From the NCBI GenBank assembly GCA_946222285.1, contig CAMIIP010000003.1, forward strand, positions 124,001-188,000: a stretch of 64,000 bases of DNA. Reading direction: 5' to 3'. Source of the DNA: an uncultured Rothia sp. (GTDB lineage: Bacteria > Actinomycetota > Actinomycetes > Actinomycetales > Micrococcaceae). A program made the position numbers and the translations under genes. Numbering within the stretch: the stretch's first letter is position 1; every line of letters starts with the position of its first letter. Below, piece by piece: positions 8,614-17,713 of this stretch. A model generated the notes under the pieces. That model was not told the DNA's origin and did not search any database. It worked only from the letters and a program-made list of their open reading frames with translations.

Positions 8614-9684
8614 ATGAGTTCTTTGCAGCCTTCCGGTTTGATATTGCGTGATATTTCTAAGACTTTTGGAAATGAATCGCGCGCTGTTCCGGTTCTGGAC
8701 TCTCTCTCCCTTGAAGTTTTCGAGGGAGAATTTGTGACCGTTATAGGCTCTTCTGGCACGGGTAAGACCACGCTGATTCGGATTATCGCAGGACTAGAGC
8801 AAGCAAACAGCGGTGAAATCTTTTTTAACGGAAGAGAGCTCTCCGCCGGAGAAGTTGGCTACATCTTTCAAAAACCCGTGCTTTATCCTCATCTCAGTGT
8901 TGAAGAAAATATTCTCTTCGGCACCAAGCTCAAAAACTTTTCGGGGCAAGTAGATCAACCTCACTACCGCACGCTCCTTGCCATCCTCGGGCTGAGTGGG
9001 CTTACCGCGCGTCGTCCGGCGGAGCTCTCCGGTGGGCAACAACAAAGAGTGGGTATCGCCCGCGCACTCGTGCGCAAACCTCCTCTTGTGCTTTTTGACG
9101 AGCCCCTCGCCAGCGTCGATGAATCCATGAGTGCGCAAATACGCACAGAAATTCTACAGTTGCATGCTGACCTAGGATTTACGGCGCTGTACATCACACA
9201 CGATCTCAATGAAGCTCTTCAACTGGGGGATAGGGTTGCGGTGATGACCAATGGCACAATCGTTCAATGCTCCACCTCCGATAAGCTACTTGCAGAACCA
9301 GCAACCTTGTCAGTTGCTGAGTTAACAGGGCAACCTGCTTTGAATAAACTGTTCGTGCAAACCGCTAATGGGAAGAGCAGTCTACTCGCCCTCCGCTCGT
9401 CGAGTATCGGTGTAGGTAAAGCACCAAGTCATGCCAATACAGCGAGAATTCTTATAGATTTTACATGTACCACCGTCTATGGACGTCTGGTCAGCGGTAT
9501 ATTACAGGACGACGCGCGGTGGGCTACCTCGTCGAAGGAGAAAGCGAGTGTAGCACGTGGGCAAGGAATAAAGTTTTTTGCCGATGCCAAGGTAGGGGAA
9601 TTGGTCGATGCGTGGGTAGAGCCTTCTCAATGTCATCTTTTTGACGCAGATAACTTTGTGATTAAAGCTATAGCAAACGAATGA
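8614..9684 (+). CDS. Sugar-type (CUT1/MsmK-like) ABC transporter ATP-binding protein, unaccompanied
   Basis: 356-residue ABC ATPase. Walker A GSSGTGKTT is at 45-53, the Q-loop at FQKP (86-89), the signature LSGGQQQR at 138-145, Walker B LVLFDEP around 158-164 and the H-loop histidine at 196. After about residue 240 a poorly conserved regulatory domain ends in VEPSQCHLFDAD, resembling the C-terminal OB-fold (TOBE) of MalK/UgpC/MsmK proteins. No permease or binding protein gene is adjacent; it sits between the rplKA and rplJL units. Such lone CUT1 ATPases can serve several sugar transporters in other Gram-positives. It is not a typical ModC. Confidence 0.85.
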   Translation: MSSLQPSGLILRDISKTFGNESRAVPVLDSLSLEVFEGEFVTVIGSSGTGKTTLIRIIAGLEQANSGEIFFNGRELSAGEVGYIFQKPVLYPHLSVEENILFGTKLKNFSGQVDQPHYRTLLAILGLSGLTARRPAELSGGQQQRVGIARALVRKPPLVLFDEPLASVDESMSAQIRTEILQLHADLGFTALYITHDLNEALQLGDRVAVMTNGTIVQCSTSDKLLAEPATLSVAELTGQPALNKLFVQTANGKSSLLALRSSSIGVGKAPSHANTARILIDFTCTTVYGRLVSGILQDDARWATSSKEKASVARGQGIKFFADAKVGELVDAWVEPSQCHLFDADNFVIKAIANE

Positions 9685-9777
9685 TAGCTTGCCCTGGTCA
9701 TTCTTTAATGATTAGATAAAGTAACCAAAGACCGCTGGTCTATCATTCTGTGTGCAAACACGGTGATGATAAGAGTT

Positions 9778-9878
9778 CAGGTAAGAACCGCCCGCGTAGG
9801 TGAACGATTAAAACACTAAGAATCCTTATAGGTGATTTGTGTTCTGCCTCGTCGCTTACGCGCCGAGGTTATTTTTTT
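9778..9878 (+). promoter_or_regulatory. Ribosomal protein L10 leader with attenuator-like hairpin
   Basis: The 235-nt region before rplJ contains a structured stretch with the GTAGGTG element resembling L10-leader RNAs, then a hairpin (9847-9855 with 9860-9868, one mismatch) followed directly by seven T residues at 9872-9878, which is a full intrinsic terminator shape about 40 nt ahead of the rplJ start. In many bacteria the L10(L12) complex binds its leader to control rplJL; here control by premature termination is inferred. Confidence 0.55.
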
Positions 9879-9919
9879 GCCTGATGCTTGACCGGTGAAC
9901 AAGAATCGGAAGGAATACC

Positions 9920-10447
9920 ATGGCGACACAGGAAAAGATCGCTGCTGTTTCCGAGCTGAAGGAACTTTTCTCAGCCTCAAACGCAGTCATCCTCACTGAG
10001 TATCGTGGTCTCTCAGTGGCGAAGCTCAAAGAGCTCCGTCGCGCACTCGGTGCAGAGACTGAATATGCCGTGGTGAAGAACACCCTAGCTGGTATCGCAG
10101 CTAAGGAAGCTGGAATCGATGCATTCGAGGATCAGCTTGCAGGCCCCAGCGCAATCGCATTCATCAACGGTGAAATGATTGACGCTGCGAAAGCACTGCG
10201 TGACTTCGCCAAGGAAAACCCCCAGCTCGTTATCAAGAGCGGCTTCTACGAAGGTGAAGCTCTTGATGAGGCTGGAATCAACAAGTTTGCAAACCTCGAA
10301 TCACGCGAGGTTCTGCTTTCCAAGGTTGCAGGTGGCGCAAAGGGTGCAATCGCCAAGGTTGTACGCACCGTCGACGCTCTGCGTATCAAGCTCGAAGAAT
10401 CAGAAGGTACTCCTGCGGAAGCTCCCGCAGAAGAATCAGCAGAATAA
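9920..10447 (+). CDS. rplJ: 50S ribosomal protein L10
   Basis: 175-residue L10, base of the ribosomal stalk that anchors L7/L12 dimers. The N-terminal RNA-binding part carries the usual VLTEYRGLSVAKLKELRRAL segment, and the C-terminal helix that binds L12 is followed by an acidic Ala/Glu tail. GGAAGGA precedes the ATG. Co-transcribed with rplL 103 nt downstream, behind the leader described above. Confidence 0.96.
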   Translation: MATQEKIAAVSELKELFSASNAVILTEYRGLSVAKLKELRRALGAETEYAVVKNTLAGIAAKEAGIDAFEDQLAGPSAIAFINGEMIDAAKALRDFAKENPQLVIKSGFYEGEALDEAGINKFANLESREVLLSKVAGGAKGAIAKVVRTVDALRIKLEESEGTPAEAPAEESAE

Positions 10448-10550
10448 TTTCTGCCAGCTGAACTTCAGCTAGCTCGCAGACGCGGGCACAACCCACAGAT
10501 TTTCAAATGTAGGATAAGCCCTACACCTGATCTAAGAAGGAGCCAAACAC

Positions 10551-10928
10551 ATGGCTAAGCTTTCCATTGAAGAACTCATTGAAGCATTCAAGGAACTTTC
10601 ACTCGTTGAGGTTTCTGAATTCGTCAAGGCATTCGAAGAAGAATTCGACGTAACCGCAGCGGCTCCCGTTGCAATTGCAGGCGCAGCAGGCGGCGACGCT
10701 GGTGCAGCTGAAGAACAGTCAGAATTCGACGTTGTTCTCGAATCAGCAGGCGACAAGAAGATTGCAGTGATTAAGGAAGTTCGCGCCCTTACCTCACTCG
10801 GCCTCAAGGAAGCTAAAGACCTCGTTGACTCAGCTCCTAAGGCTGTTCTCGAAGGCGCTTCCAAGGAAGACGCTGAAAAGGCTAAGGAACAGCTCGAGGG
10901 CGCTGGCGCAACTATTACCCTCAAGTAA
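10551..10928 (+). CDS. rplL: 50S ribosomal protein L7/L12
   Basis: 125-residue L7/L12, present as dimers on L10 and responsible for recruiting and stimulating translational GTPases. The order is typical: N-terminal dimerisation helices (SIEELIEAFKELSLVEVSEF), Ala/Gly-rich hinge around residues 35-50, and the C-terminal domain with IAVIKEVRALTSLGLKEAKD. AAGGAG precedes the ATG. Confidence 0.97.
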   Translation: MAKLSIEELIEAFKELSLVEVSEFVKAFEEEFDVTAAAPVAIAGAAGGDAGAAEEQSEFDVVLESAGDKKIAVIKEVRALTSLGLKEAKDLVDSAPKAVLEGASKEDAEKAKEQLEGAGATITLK

Positions 10929-10954
10929 TTCGATTCTTATCGAAAGTCTTTGTA

Positions 10955-11003
10955 CCGCAGGGCGGCATCGTGTTAACGGTGTCGCCCTGCGGCTTTAACC
11001 TCT
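10955..11003 (+). terminator. Terminator after rplL
   Basis: 16-bp stem (10955-10970 with 10977-10992) with two G-T pairs and a 6-nt loop. The T tail is weak (CTTTAACCTCTTT), so efficiency is uncertain. Confidence 0.65.
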
Positions 11004-11158
11004 TTACATGTGATTGTGTTTGGAAGAGCGAGAACTTTACGAGGAAATACTGAAAACTTGCGTGGTAAAATTCAAGACAATTCATACATGAGTAGGGAGT
11101 CCATACGCAAGTAGTGAGTACTGGCGGCTGGTCTTGCTTCTATCTTCAAGGAGTTATT

Positions 11159-11734
11159 ATGGGTCTCAAATCAATGGCCGGTCGTCTATTTTCTAAAGAT
11201 AAGGATGTCTCGGATGCACCTCAAACTGTGAATTCAACCGTTACTGAGCCTGTGAATTCTGTATCTCTTTCCGCTCCTTTGACCGGAACTGTGCTCAAAC
11301 TGGAAGACGTTTCGGATCAGACTTTCGCCTGTGGTGCTTTGGGCCCTGGGGCAGCTATCGAACCCATTAATGGCAAACTGGTGGCTCCTGCCGATGGGAA
11401 AATTACCATTGCTTTTCCTACCGGTCATGCCATAGGAATCCGTACCGAAGAAGGGCTAGAAATTCTCATCCATGTGGGCTTCGATACCGTTGAGCTTGAT
11501 GGTAAATTCTTTAACCCGGTGGTTACTAAAGGCCAAGAAGTAAAGCGTGGAGACGTACTTGTTGAGTTTGATCTCGAAGAAATTAAGAAGGCTGGATATC
11601 CGCTGACTACTCCCTTGGTGGTAACGAACGCTAAAAGTGCGGTTGTTTCTTCTGAACTGGCCTCAACGCTCAAATCGGGAGAAACAATTTCTGCTGGAGA
11701 TTCATTCTTGGAGTTACAGGTTCGAAGCTCCTAA
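11159..11734 (+). CDS. crr: PTS glucose-type EIIA component
   Basis: 191-residue stand-alone EIIA of the glucose/sucrose superfamily, a cytoplasmic phosphocarrier that passes phosphate from HPr to EIIB domains. The phosphorylated histidine is His 105 in EILIHVGFDTV, with the supporting His 90 in PTGHAIGI. The ATG at 11159 follows AAGGAG; a frame beginning at 11114 lacks a ribosome binding site and adds nothing family-like. The first 35 residues are a low-complexity extension. No EIIBC gene is adjacent, so its partner permease is elsewhere. Confidence 0.92.
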   Translation: MGLKSMAGRLFSKDKDVSDAPQTVNSTVTEPVNSVSLSAPLTGTVLKLEDVSDQTFACGALGPGAAIEPINGKLVAPADGKITIAFPTGHAIGIRTEEGLEILIHVGFDTVELDGKFFNPVVTKGQEVKRGDVLVEFDLEEIKKAGYPLTTPLVVTNAKSAVVSSELASTLKSGETISAGDSFLELQVRSS

Positions 11735-11910
11735 GAGCTACTCCTTGTTTGTGCCTCAACTTGCCAACAGTTTTCGGCATAAATGTTTAATAACTTAGCG
11801 GGTGTTAAAACTTTCTTCCCTATTTATGTGGTGGGGCTGAAAGATGGGAAAATTATGAGGCTCGCACTGAAAGAATAGCAAGAAAACTATATAGCAAGGA
11901 GACCTAAGAG

Positions 11911-12543
11911 ATGCTAGAAGTAGACGGCGGCTTTCACGTGCGAGAAGCTGAAGAATCTGATATGGAAGGAGTTATAGAGACTTTATCTGATGCCTTTCGG
12001 GCTGACCCCGTTATGGGTATGGCTTTGGGCGGAATGCACCGAATCAATAAGATTCGAAGGCTTTTTAATTTTCAAATTGAAAGTACCTATAAAGACGCGG
12101 GAAAAATTGATGTGGCGGTAGATGCTGACGGCACTATTATCGGAGCCGCTTTATGGATTGGTCCCGATGCACAACGGCAAAGTTTTCAGCGAGATTTAAA
12201 AAATATTCCTGCGTATCTCAAAATTCTGGGTACTTCCTTTCCTTCCGGGATTTATACAGAGCTGATGCTTCTGCGTGCTCGCCCTCGCTTTGAACATTGG
12301 TATCTTTACACTATCGGAGTACATTCAAACGCTCGCGGTAGGGGAGTGGGAGGGCAATTGCTTGACTTCCGCCGACACCAGTTGGGCCAGCATCCGGCAT
12401 ACCTCGAAGCTTCAACGATCCGTAGTGCGGCGCTCTATCGTCGTCATGGCTTTGTAGAACTGGGTGAATTTCCTGGAGGCAAGCCTGCTCTTGGCATGTG
12501 GCATCCCCCCGTAGAAAGCCCCATCGACAAAATGCTGAAATAA
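11911..12543 (+). CDS. GNAT family N-acetyltransferase
   Basis: 210-residue acetyltransferase-fold protein. The acetyl-CoA binding motif A appears as NARGRGVGGQLL at about residues 140-151 and is followed by the expected late strand (EASTIRSAALYRRHGFVELGEF). AAGGAG lies ahead of the ATG. The substrate cannot be told from sequence; family members act on small amines, antibiotics or protein N-termini. Single gene between crr and the broken GH32 gene. Confidence 0.85.
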   Translation: MLEVDGGFHVREAEESDMEGVIETLSDAFRADPVMGMALGGMHRINKIRRLFNFQIESTYKDAGKIDVAVDADGTIIGAALWIGPDAQRQSFQRDLKNIPAYLKILGTSFPSGIYTELMLLRARPRFEHWYLYTIGVHSNARGRGVGGQLLDFRRHQLGQHPAYLEASTIRSAALYRRHGFVELGEFPGGKPALGMWHPPVESPIDKMLK

Positions 12544-12599
12544 ATATCAGAATCGGCTAGTTATAATTCTTGCCTATCGTGAATGAGGTTTATTGACTC

Positions 12600-14097
12600 A
12601 TGGGATATATCCCATCTCCATTTACTCCTGATGAGCTGTTAGAAGAAGCCCAAAAATCTCTCGAAGATTTTTCTCACCTCGTAGCTTCGGATCCTGATTA
12701 CCCAGCACTGCATTTAGCTCCCCCGGTAGGGCGGCTCAACGATCCTAATGGGTTGGTGTACAAAGATGGCCTCTATCATGCTTTCTATCAGTACTCACCT
12801 ATCCATCCGGTACGTGCGGTCTTTTGGCGGCATGCCACTAGTCCTGACCTCACCCATTGGAACGATGGCGAGTCGGCGCTGGCGCCCGTCACCTGGTACG
12901 ACCGCTCCGGCTGTTACTCGGGCTCAGGTATTGTTGCCCCTAACGGCGACATGGAGTTTTTCTACACCGGCAATGTCAAAGATGCCGAAGGAAACAGAGA
13001 AACCTATCAGTGTCTCTTCTCCTCTGCTGATAACGGGCAGAGCTTCAGAAGATACGACGAAAATCCTCTGCCCAGCGGACCCGAAGAGGGCTACACTGCT
13101 CATTTTCGAGACCCCCCACGTTTTTCAACGGGACAGCAAATGGTGGGCGCTGATAGGAGCTCAGCGAGAAGATCTCACCGGAGCGGTAGTTTATTACACT
13201 TCAGATGATCGCCGTACCTGGACATTTGGTGCGGAAATAGAATTCTCCGACACGTCTCTTCATGCACTGGGCTACATGTTCGAATGCCCCATTTTGTTTT
13301 CCCTGAGAGACCAAGCTAACGGGGAACTCTTTGACGTGCTGATGTTCTGCCCCCAGGGCATGGAATCAGAGAGAGAACGATATAACAATATTTTTCAGTG
13401 TGGCTATGTGGTAGGGCATCTACGCGGAAACTTTTTTGAGGTTTTCACCCCCTTTACTGAATTTGATTCTGGATTTGAGTTTTATGCACCGCAGGTAATG
13501 AGTAACGTTGGCGATGAAAATCATGTGGTGCTCATGGCTTGGCTAGGCAATGCTGACGAAGACGATCATCCCTCCTGGGATTTTCGATGGATGCACATGC
13601 TAACTTACCCGCGTGCATTGACACTTCAACGGGGTAAAATCCTGCAACAGCCGGTGAAACAACTGGACCAGGCTCTCTTACTTCAGCCGGTCACCTTGAC
13701 GGAGGAAGGAGCTATTGCTGAGTTGGTAGGGGCTCGCACCTTCCGGATTCAAGCAAGCTTGGACGTTTCGCAACAACCGGTAGTACTGAGCTTGTGGGAT
13801 ACGCGAGGTAAAGCTCTTGCCATTACGGTGGATCAGAGTGCTCTAATCGTTGATCGAGCTGGAAGCCGCTATACCGTTGGCGGTGAGTTGCGCCGCCGTT
13901 CGGTTTCTCCTCGTACAGTTCACACTTTTGAGTTACTTTTTGATGGCTCAGCTCTCGAGATTTTTTTCGACGACGGCGCTGAGGCATTTACCGGCAGGGT
14001 CTATCTTCATGAATCCTTAGAGGGCGTGCTCTTTCAGACGGCAGAAGGATTTTCTGCTGAGGCGCAGGTTGAAAAACTCCTCATGGGACAACTGTGA
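12600..14097 (+). pseudogene. Glycoside hydrolase family 32 (beta-fructosidase / sucrose hydrolase), frameshifted
   Basis: The gene is split between two frames. Codons 1 to about 172 (from ATG 12600) include RLNDPNGLVY with the nucleophile Asp 48 and the FYQYSP and WRHATSPDLTHW blocks; the rest, in the +1-shifted frame, gives the remainder with GYMFECPILF (acid/base Glu) and the C-terminal beta-sandwich, ending at 14097. The two frames meet at a run of six C (13112-13117) inside the conserved HFRDP motif; five C would restore HFRDPHVFQRDSKWWAL in a single frame of about 498 codons. As written, translation stops at 13208. Real mutation, phase-variable tract or sequencing error are all possible. 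The intact enzyme would cleave fructose from sucrose, sucrose-6-phosphate or fructans. Confidence 0.85.
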
Positions 14098-14104
14098 AGT
14101 ATTC

Positions 14105-14352
14105 TTAAGACGTTCTGAAAATGTTGGCGGGGTGAATAATATTCAAACAGGTATCCACCGCAACACCATCTTCGGGCTCGGGATGATCTCCGCTCTTACA
14201 AAGAATAGCCTTATAGCCGCAGTCGGCTAACCTTGATTCAATTCGGTAGGCTAACTCGCCGGAAAAGGGAGGAGAAAGAGTAAGAAAGATAAGACCCACC
14301 AGATGAGTCTTTTTTCTTGTACGAAACGCGCGCCCACGATCACGGTGAAAGA
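14105..14352 (-). pseudogene. Remnant of a LacI-family transcriptional regulator
   Basis: On the minus strand an open frame reads ...GRAFRTRKKTHLVGLIFL, then SPPFSGELAYRIESRLADCGYKAILC, which matches the hinge and first strand-helix of the sugar-binding domain of LacI-type repressors. The helix-turn-helix is missing, because the frame runs straight into the end of moeA, and the frame stops at 14105 after about 80 residues, so most of the ligand domain is also missing. Lying next to a broken GH32 gene, it is probably what is left of that gene's regulator. Confidence 0.6.
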
Positions 14353-15561
14353 CTAGATCTCTAGGGGCAGAGCCGTTACTTCCTCTCCGGCTTGTACTCC
14401 CTGAGCAGGAACCACTATCAAAGCCTGTGCCTGAGCGAAGGCAGAGAGCATATGTGACTGCACCCCCCGCTGAAAGGGATGCGCCAGATTTCCCTCAACT
14501 ACCGCAGGAATAAGCCGAGCATCTGCCCTTTTAAAGGGCGGGATATCCTGGGTTACTTTAAGAGAAAGACGCGGCGGTAATACGCGGGCAAAGGCTCCGG
14601 CAAGATAGGCGGGTAAATAGCTGTAGAGAGAAACATGAGCGGCAAGTGGATTACCAGGTAAGCCTATAACCGTGCGTCCATCAGGTAAAACCGCTGCTAA
14701 ACAGGGATGACCGGGACGAACAGCAACAGCCTCAAAAATATAATCAGCGTGGAGATTCTTGATGAGTCTGCGCACCAAATCAACTTCAGAAGTAGACGAT
14801 CCTCCGGTAAGTATCAATATGTCCGAGCGCATCGAATCCTTGACCGCAAACCAGGCTTCAAGCTCTTCCATATCGTCATGCAGACGGGCGGTACCGATAA
14901 CGTGAGCCCCCATAGCCTCAATGATGGTAGGAAACTGCGCCGAGTAAGCATCTCTGACTTCACCGGGGCCGGGGATTCCCGAGGTAATGACCTCGTTACC
15001 CGTATAGGCGATGGAGACAGTGGGACGGCTAAAAACAGGTACTGTATCAAAGCCGCAGACCGCTAAAAAGGCAATATGCCTGCTGGTGAGCTTGGTACCG
15101 CGCTCCACCACAAGGGTTCCTGCGGTTAGCTCTTCTCCGCGAGTCCGCATATCTGAGCCGGACGAGGGAGTACCACGGTCAGAGACTACCAGCGTGCGCC
15201 CCTTCCGCTCTTCTAAATGCACCCATTCCAAGCGAATCACCGAAGTAGCTCCCGGTGGAATAAGGCCACCGGTGAGAATCGTTACGGCTTCACCGGGGTG
15301 TAACTCAACCGTGCGACTGTGCCGGTTTTCGTGCCGAGCGGGAGCATCACCATCTACCAAAAGCCATGGACCCTCACCACAGAGGGCGTAACCGTCCATC
15401 GCCGAAGAATTATAGTGGGGAAGCGGAACTAAAGTAGAGAGATCTTCGCAGACTGTTCGACCGATTGCCTCCGCCAACGACACCTGTTCGGTCGCCAGAG
15501 CGGATTTAATCCCGCGCTCGTGCATCCGCTCAACAGCGGTTTCCCAGCGAGTATGGTGCAT
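14353..15561 (-). CDS. moeA: Molybdopterin molybdenumtransferase MoeA (copy 1)
   Basis: 402-residue MoeA, which inserts molybdate into adenylylated molybdopterin to finish the molybdenum cofactor. Visible landmarks: PLPHYNSSAMDGYAL near the N-terminus, the TGG motif in VTILTGGLIPPG, the YTGNEV segment, LTGGSS and VIGLPGNPLAAHVSLYSYL in the catalytic third. The ATG at 15561 is chosen because AGGAG lies 6-7 nt ahead; an in-frame upstream extension to 15690 overlaps mobA. Last gene of the leftward moaA-moaD-mobA-moeA unit. A second MoeA is encoded at 19537. Confidence 0.92.
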   Translation of the reverse strand: MHHTRWETAVERMHERGIKSALATEQVSLAEAIGRTVCEDLSTLVPLPHYNSSAMDGYALCGEGPWLLVDGDAPARHENRHSRTVELHPGEAVTILTGGLIPPGATSVIRLEWVHLEERKGRTLVVSDRGTPSSGSDMRTRGEELTAGTLVVERGTKLTSRHIAFLAVCGFDTVPVFSRPTVSIAYTGNEVITSGIPGPGEVRDAYSAQFPTIIEAMGAHVIGTARLHDDMEELEAWFAVKDSMRSDILILTGGSSTSEVDLVRRLIKNLHADYIFEAVAVRPGHPCLAAVLPDGRTVIGLPGNPLAAHVSLYSYLPAYLAGAFARVLPPRLSLKVTQDIPPFKRADARLIPAVVEGNLAHPFQRGVQSHMLSAFAQAQALIVVPAQGVQAGEEVTALPLEI

Positions 15562-15649
15562 GTTCTGCTCCTGATGGTGAAGAAGTAAGTGGCGGTGCCA
15601 GAGAAAAGCGGCAGGCATAAAATTCATGGACGGATTTCTCAGGTGAAAG

Positions 15650-16261
15650 TTAGGACCACTGCGGAGCATCAAAGCCGCTTTGGTGGGCACTATCCCAGGT
15701 ATCGACGTCGTCAGTCAGACCCGGCGGAAGTTCTACCGCTTGCAGGTTCATTGTATTCAAGAATTTTCGCACCGAGCGGTTGGACGTATCGGTGTTGAAG
15801 GTTTCTTTGAGCTTTTCATAGCGGTAAATACCGGCAAGAGGCTGGCTTACGCCCCCGCAGACTCCGAAGAAGCCATCAACCTCAGCAGAAGCGTTGGCGA
15901 TAGCTTTCCTAAGCGCGCCCACCAGCTCAGCCGAGCGGGGCATATCAACCGCTAAGACCATTACCCAATCAGCGGCGTCTTTCTCCGCTCCCTCGCCCAG
16001 AGCCCGTATTCCAGCGGTGATGGCTGCGGCAGGTCCTGAAAAAGGTGGGTCTTCACGGGTGAGAGAAACCTGCGCCGGTAGGGGCAAATCAGCAGGTCCG
16101 ACGACGACGCGCTCGCAGGCATCCTCTACCGCGAGCAGAGTGGACTCTAATAGCGTGTGCTTTCCATTAGAAAGTGAGGCTTTGGGGGTTCCTCCTAACC
16201 TGGAAGACTTGCCGCCGGCTACGATAATTGCCGAGAACACCGGTAAATCTGAAGGGTTCAT
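15650..16261 (-). CDS. mobA: Molybdenum cofactor guanylyltransferase-like protein MobA
   Basis: 203-residue nucleotidyltransferase of the MobA type. The N-terminal GTP-binding motif is IIVAGGKSSRLGGTPKASL, the Mg-binding region is VLAVDMPR, and QPLAGIYR is characteristic of the family. In enzymes with bis-MGD, such as NarG-type nitrate reductase, MobA attaches GMP to molybdopterin. Start at 16261, 8 nt after GGAGG; an extension to 16294 overlaps moaD. It lies 4 nt after moaD. Confidence 0.9.
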   Translation of the reverse strand: MNPSDLPVFSAIIVAGGKSSRLGGTPKASLSNGKHTLLESTLLAVEDACERVVVGPADLPLPAQVSLTREDPPFSGPAAAITAGIRALGEGAEKDAADWVMVLAVDMPRSAELVGALRKAIANASAEVDGFFGVCGGVSQPLAGIYRYEKLKETFNTDTSNRSVRKFLNTMNLQAVELPPGLTDDVDTWDSAHQSGFDAPQWS

Positions 16262-16265
16262 TTCT

Positions 16266-16541
16266 CTAGCCTCCGGCGAAGGGCGGCATAACATCTACGC
16301 GGGCGCTCTCGGGGATGAGCGTTTCCGTTTCAGCGCGAGAACCATTCACCAGAAAAGAGCACTGCTCTAGCACTTTTGCTAGGCTCATTCCCGAAGGAGT
16401 GCGACCGGTATAGTGGTGTGCTAAATATGCGGTGAGATCTGCCAGAGTAGGCGATTTCTCCGCTATGTCAGAGAGTTCTAAGCTTTGTGAGCTTTGTCCG
16501 GCGGCTGCTCTAGCCGCGGCAAAAAAATGAACGGTAATCAT
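16266..16541 (-). CDS. moaD: Molybdopterin synthase small subunit MoaD
   Basis: 91-residue ubiquitin-fold protein ending in Pro-Phe-Ala-Gly-Gly; the terminal Gly-Gly is thiocarboxylated by MoeB/MoeZ and donates sulfur to cyclic pyranopterin phosphate in the MoaD-MoaE synthase. FLVNGSRAETETLI precedes the usual DVMPPFAGG end. GGAGG lies 9 nt before the ATG. Five nt separate it from moaA and 4 nt from mobA. Confidence 0.92.
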   Translation of the reverse strand: MITVHFFAAARAAAGQSSQSLELSDIAEKSPTLADLTAYLAHHYTGRTPSGMSLAKVLEQCSFLVNGSRAETETLIPESARVDVMPPFAGG

Positions 16542-16546
16542 ATTCT

Positions 16547-17713
16547 TTAGCCTCCGATAGCACTCATAGAACGACTGGGTTGAACAAAGTCGTTGGTCTC
16601 AAATCCAGCATTGTTTTTACCGTGGGCGGCGGGCTTCTCCCACATTGCTTCTCGCCAGCGGACGGCAATCTCTGAATCACTGGCATCTGATCGGAGAATC
16701 TGCATGAGATCGGTTTCTGTTTGAGAGAAGAGGCAGGATCTCACTTTGCCGTCTGCTGTGAGGCGAACCCTGGTGCAAGTTGAACAAAAGGGCTCGGTGA
16801 CTGAAGCGATGATGCCCACCTGCCCCAGCGCTTCGTCATGATTGAAGACCTCCGTGCCTAAGGGATAAACATCCCATAACGCAGCAGGGGCTGAACCGCG
16901 GGGACCGGGTTCTTGGTGCAGTGTGAATTTCTCCGAAAGCTTCTCCCGAATTTCAGCGGCGGTAATAGTGCTCTCGCGGCTCCAGCGGTTATCGGCGTCA
17001 ATGGGCATCTGCTCAATAAAACGAAGCTGATAGTTCTTGCCTACTGCCCATTCTAAGAGGTCAGCTGCTTGATGGTCGTTAATCCCCGGCATGAGAACCG
17101 CGTTGATTTTGACGGGGTTAAGACCCACCGAGGCAGCATAATCTACGCCCTTAAGCACATCTGCCAGCCGGTCGCGTCGGGTGAGCTCAGCAAATGTTTC
17201 GGGGCAGATGGAATCGAGGGATACATTGATACGTTGCAGTCCTGATGCCACTAACTGATCGGTGTGTTTCTCTAATCCCATGCCGTTGGTTGTGATGGAG
17301 AGGGGAACATCTGGGTGGATTTCATGAACTGCTGCCAGAATCTGGGGAAGTTCTTTACGGAGCAATGGCTCGCCACCGGTGAAACGGATTTCCTTGACAC
17401 CGAGCTGTTCAATTCCAATGCGAGCTAAACGCACAATCTCATCGGCGCTTAGTATTCGGCTGTTGGGCAACCAGTCCAAACCTTCAGCGGGCATGCAGTA
17501 CTGGCACCGCAGATTGCATTTATCGGTGAGAGAAATACGAAGGTCAGTAGCAGACCTGCCCCATTGATCCAGAAGGGGACCTTTGCGTTTTAAATCTTGG
17601 GGCATGGACGATTCACGAGCGCTTACAATCGGTAGGGTAGTGCCCGCAATAAGGGTGCCAGCACGTAGAGGTTTTTCGGGAGCATCATCTGAATGATTGT
17701 TGGCGCTTAACAT
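16547..17713 (-). CDS. moaA: GTP 3',8-cyclase MoaA (radical SAM)
   Basis: Catalyses the first step of molybdenum cofactor synthesis, converting GTP to the cyclopyranopterin precursor. The radical SAM cluster motif C-x3-C-x2-C is at Cys 66, 70 and 73 (CNLRCQYC), RFTGGEPLLR follows, and the second cluster is bound by CSTCTRVRLTADGKVRSC. The protein ends in Gly-Gly, required in MoaA. The N-terminus is longer than usual by about 40 residues (388 in total); a start at the internal Met 37 is possible. First gene of the leftward unit, divergent from modA. Confidence 0.93.
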   Translation of the reverse strand: MLSANNHSDDAPEKPLRAGTLIAGTTLPIVSARESSMPQDLKRKGPLLDQWGRSATDLRISLTDKCNLRCQYCMPAEGLDWLPNSRILSADEIVRLARIGIEQLGVKEIRFTGGEPLLRKELPQILAAVHEIHPDVPLSITTNGMGLEKHTDQLVASGLQRINVSLDSICPETFAELTRRDRLADVLKGVDYAASVGLNPVKINAVLMPGINDHQAADLLEWAVGKNYQLRFIEQMPIDADNRWSRESTITAAEIREKLSEKFTLHQEPGPRGSAPAALWDVYPLGTEVFNHDEALGQVGIIASVTEPFCSTCTRVRLTADGKVRSCLFSQTETDLMQILRSDASDSEIAVRWREAMWEKPAAHGKNNAGFETNDFVQPSRSMSAIGG

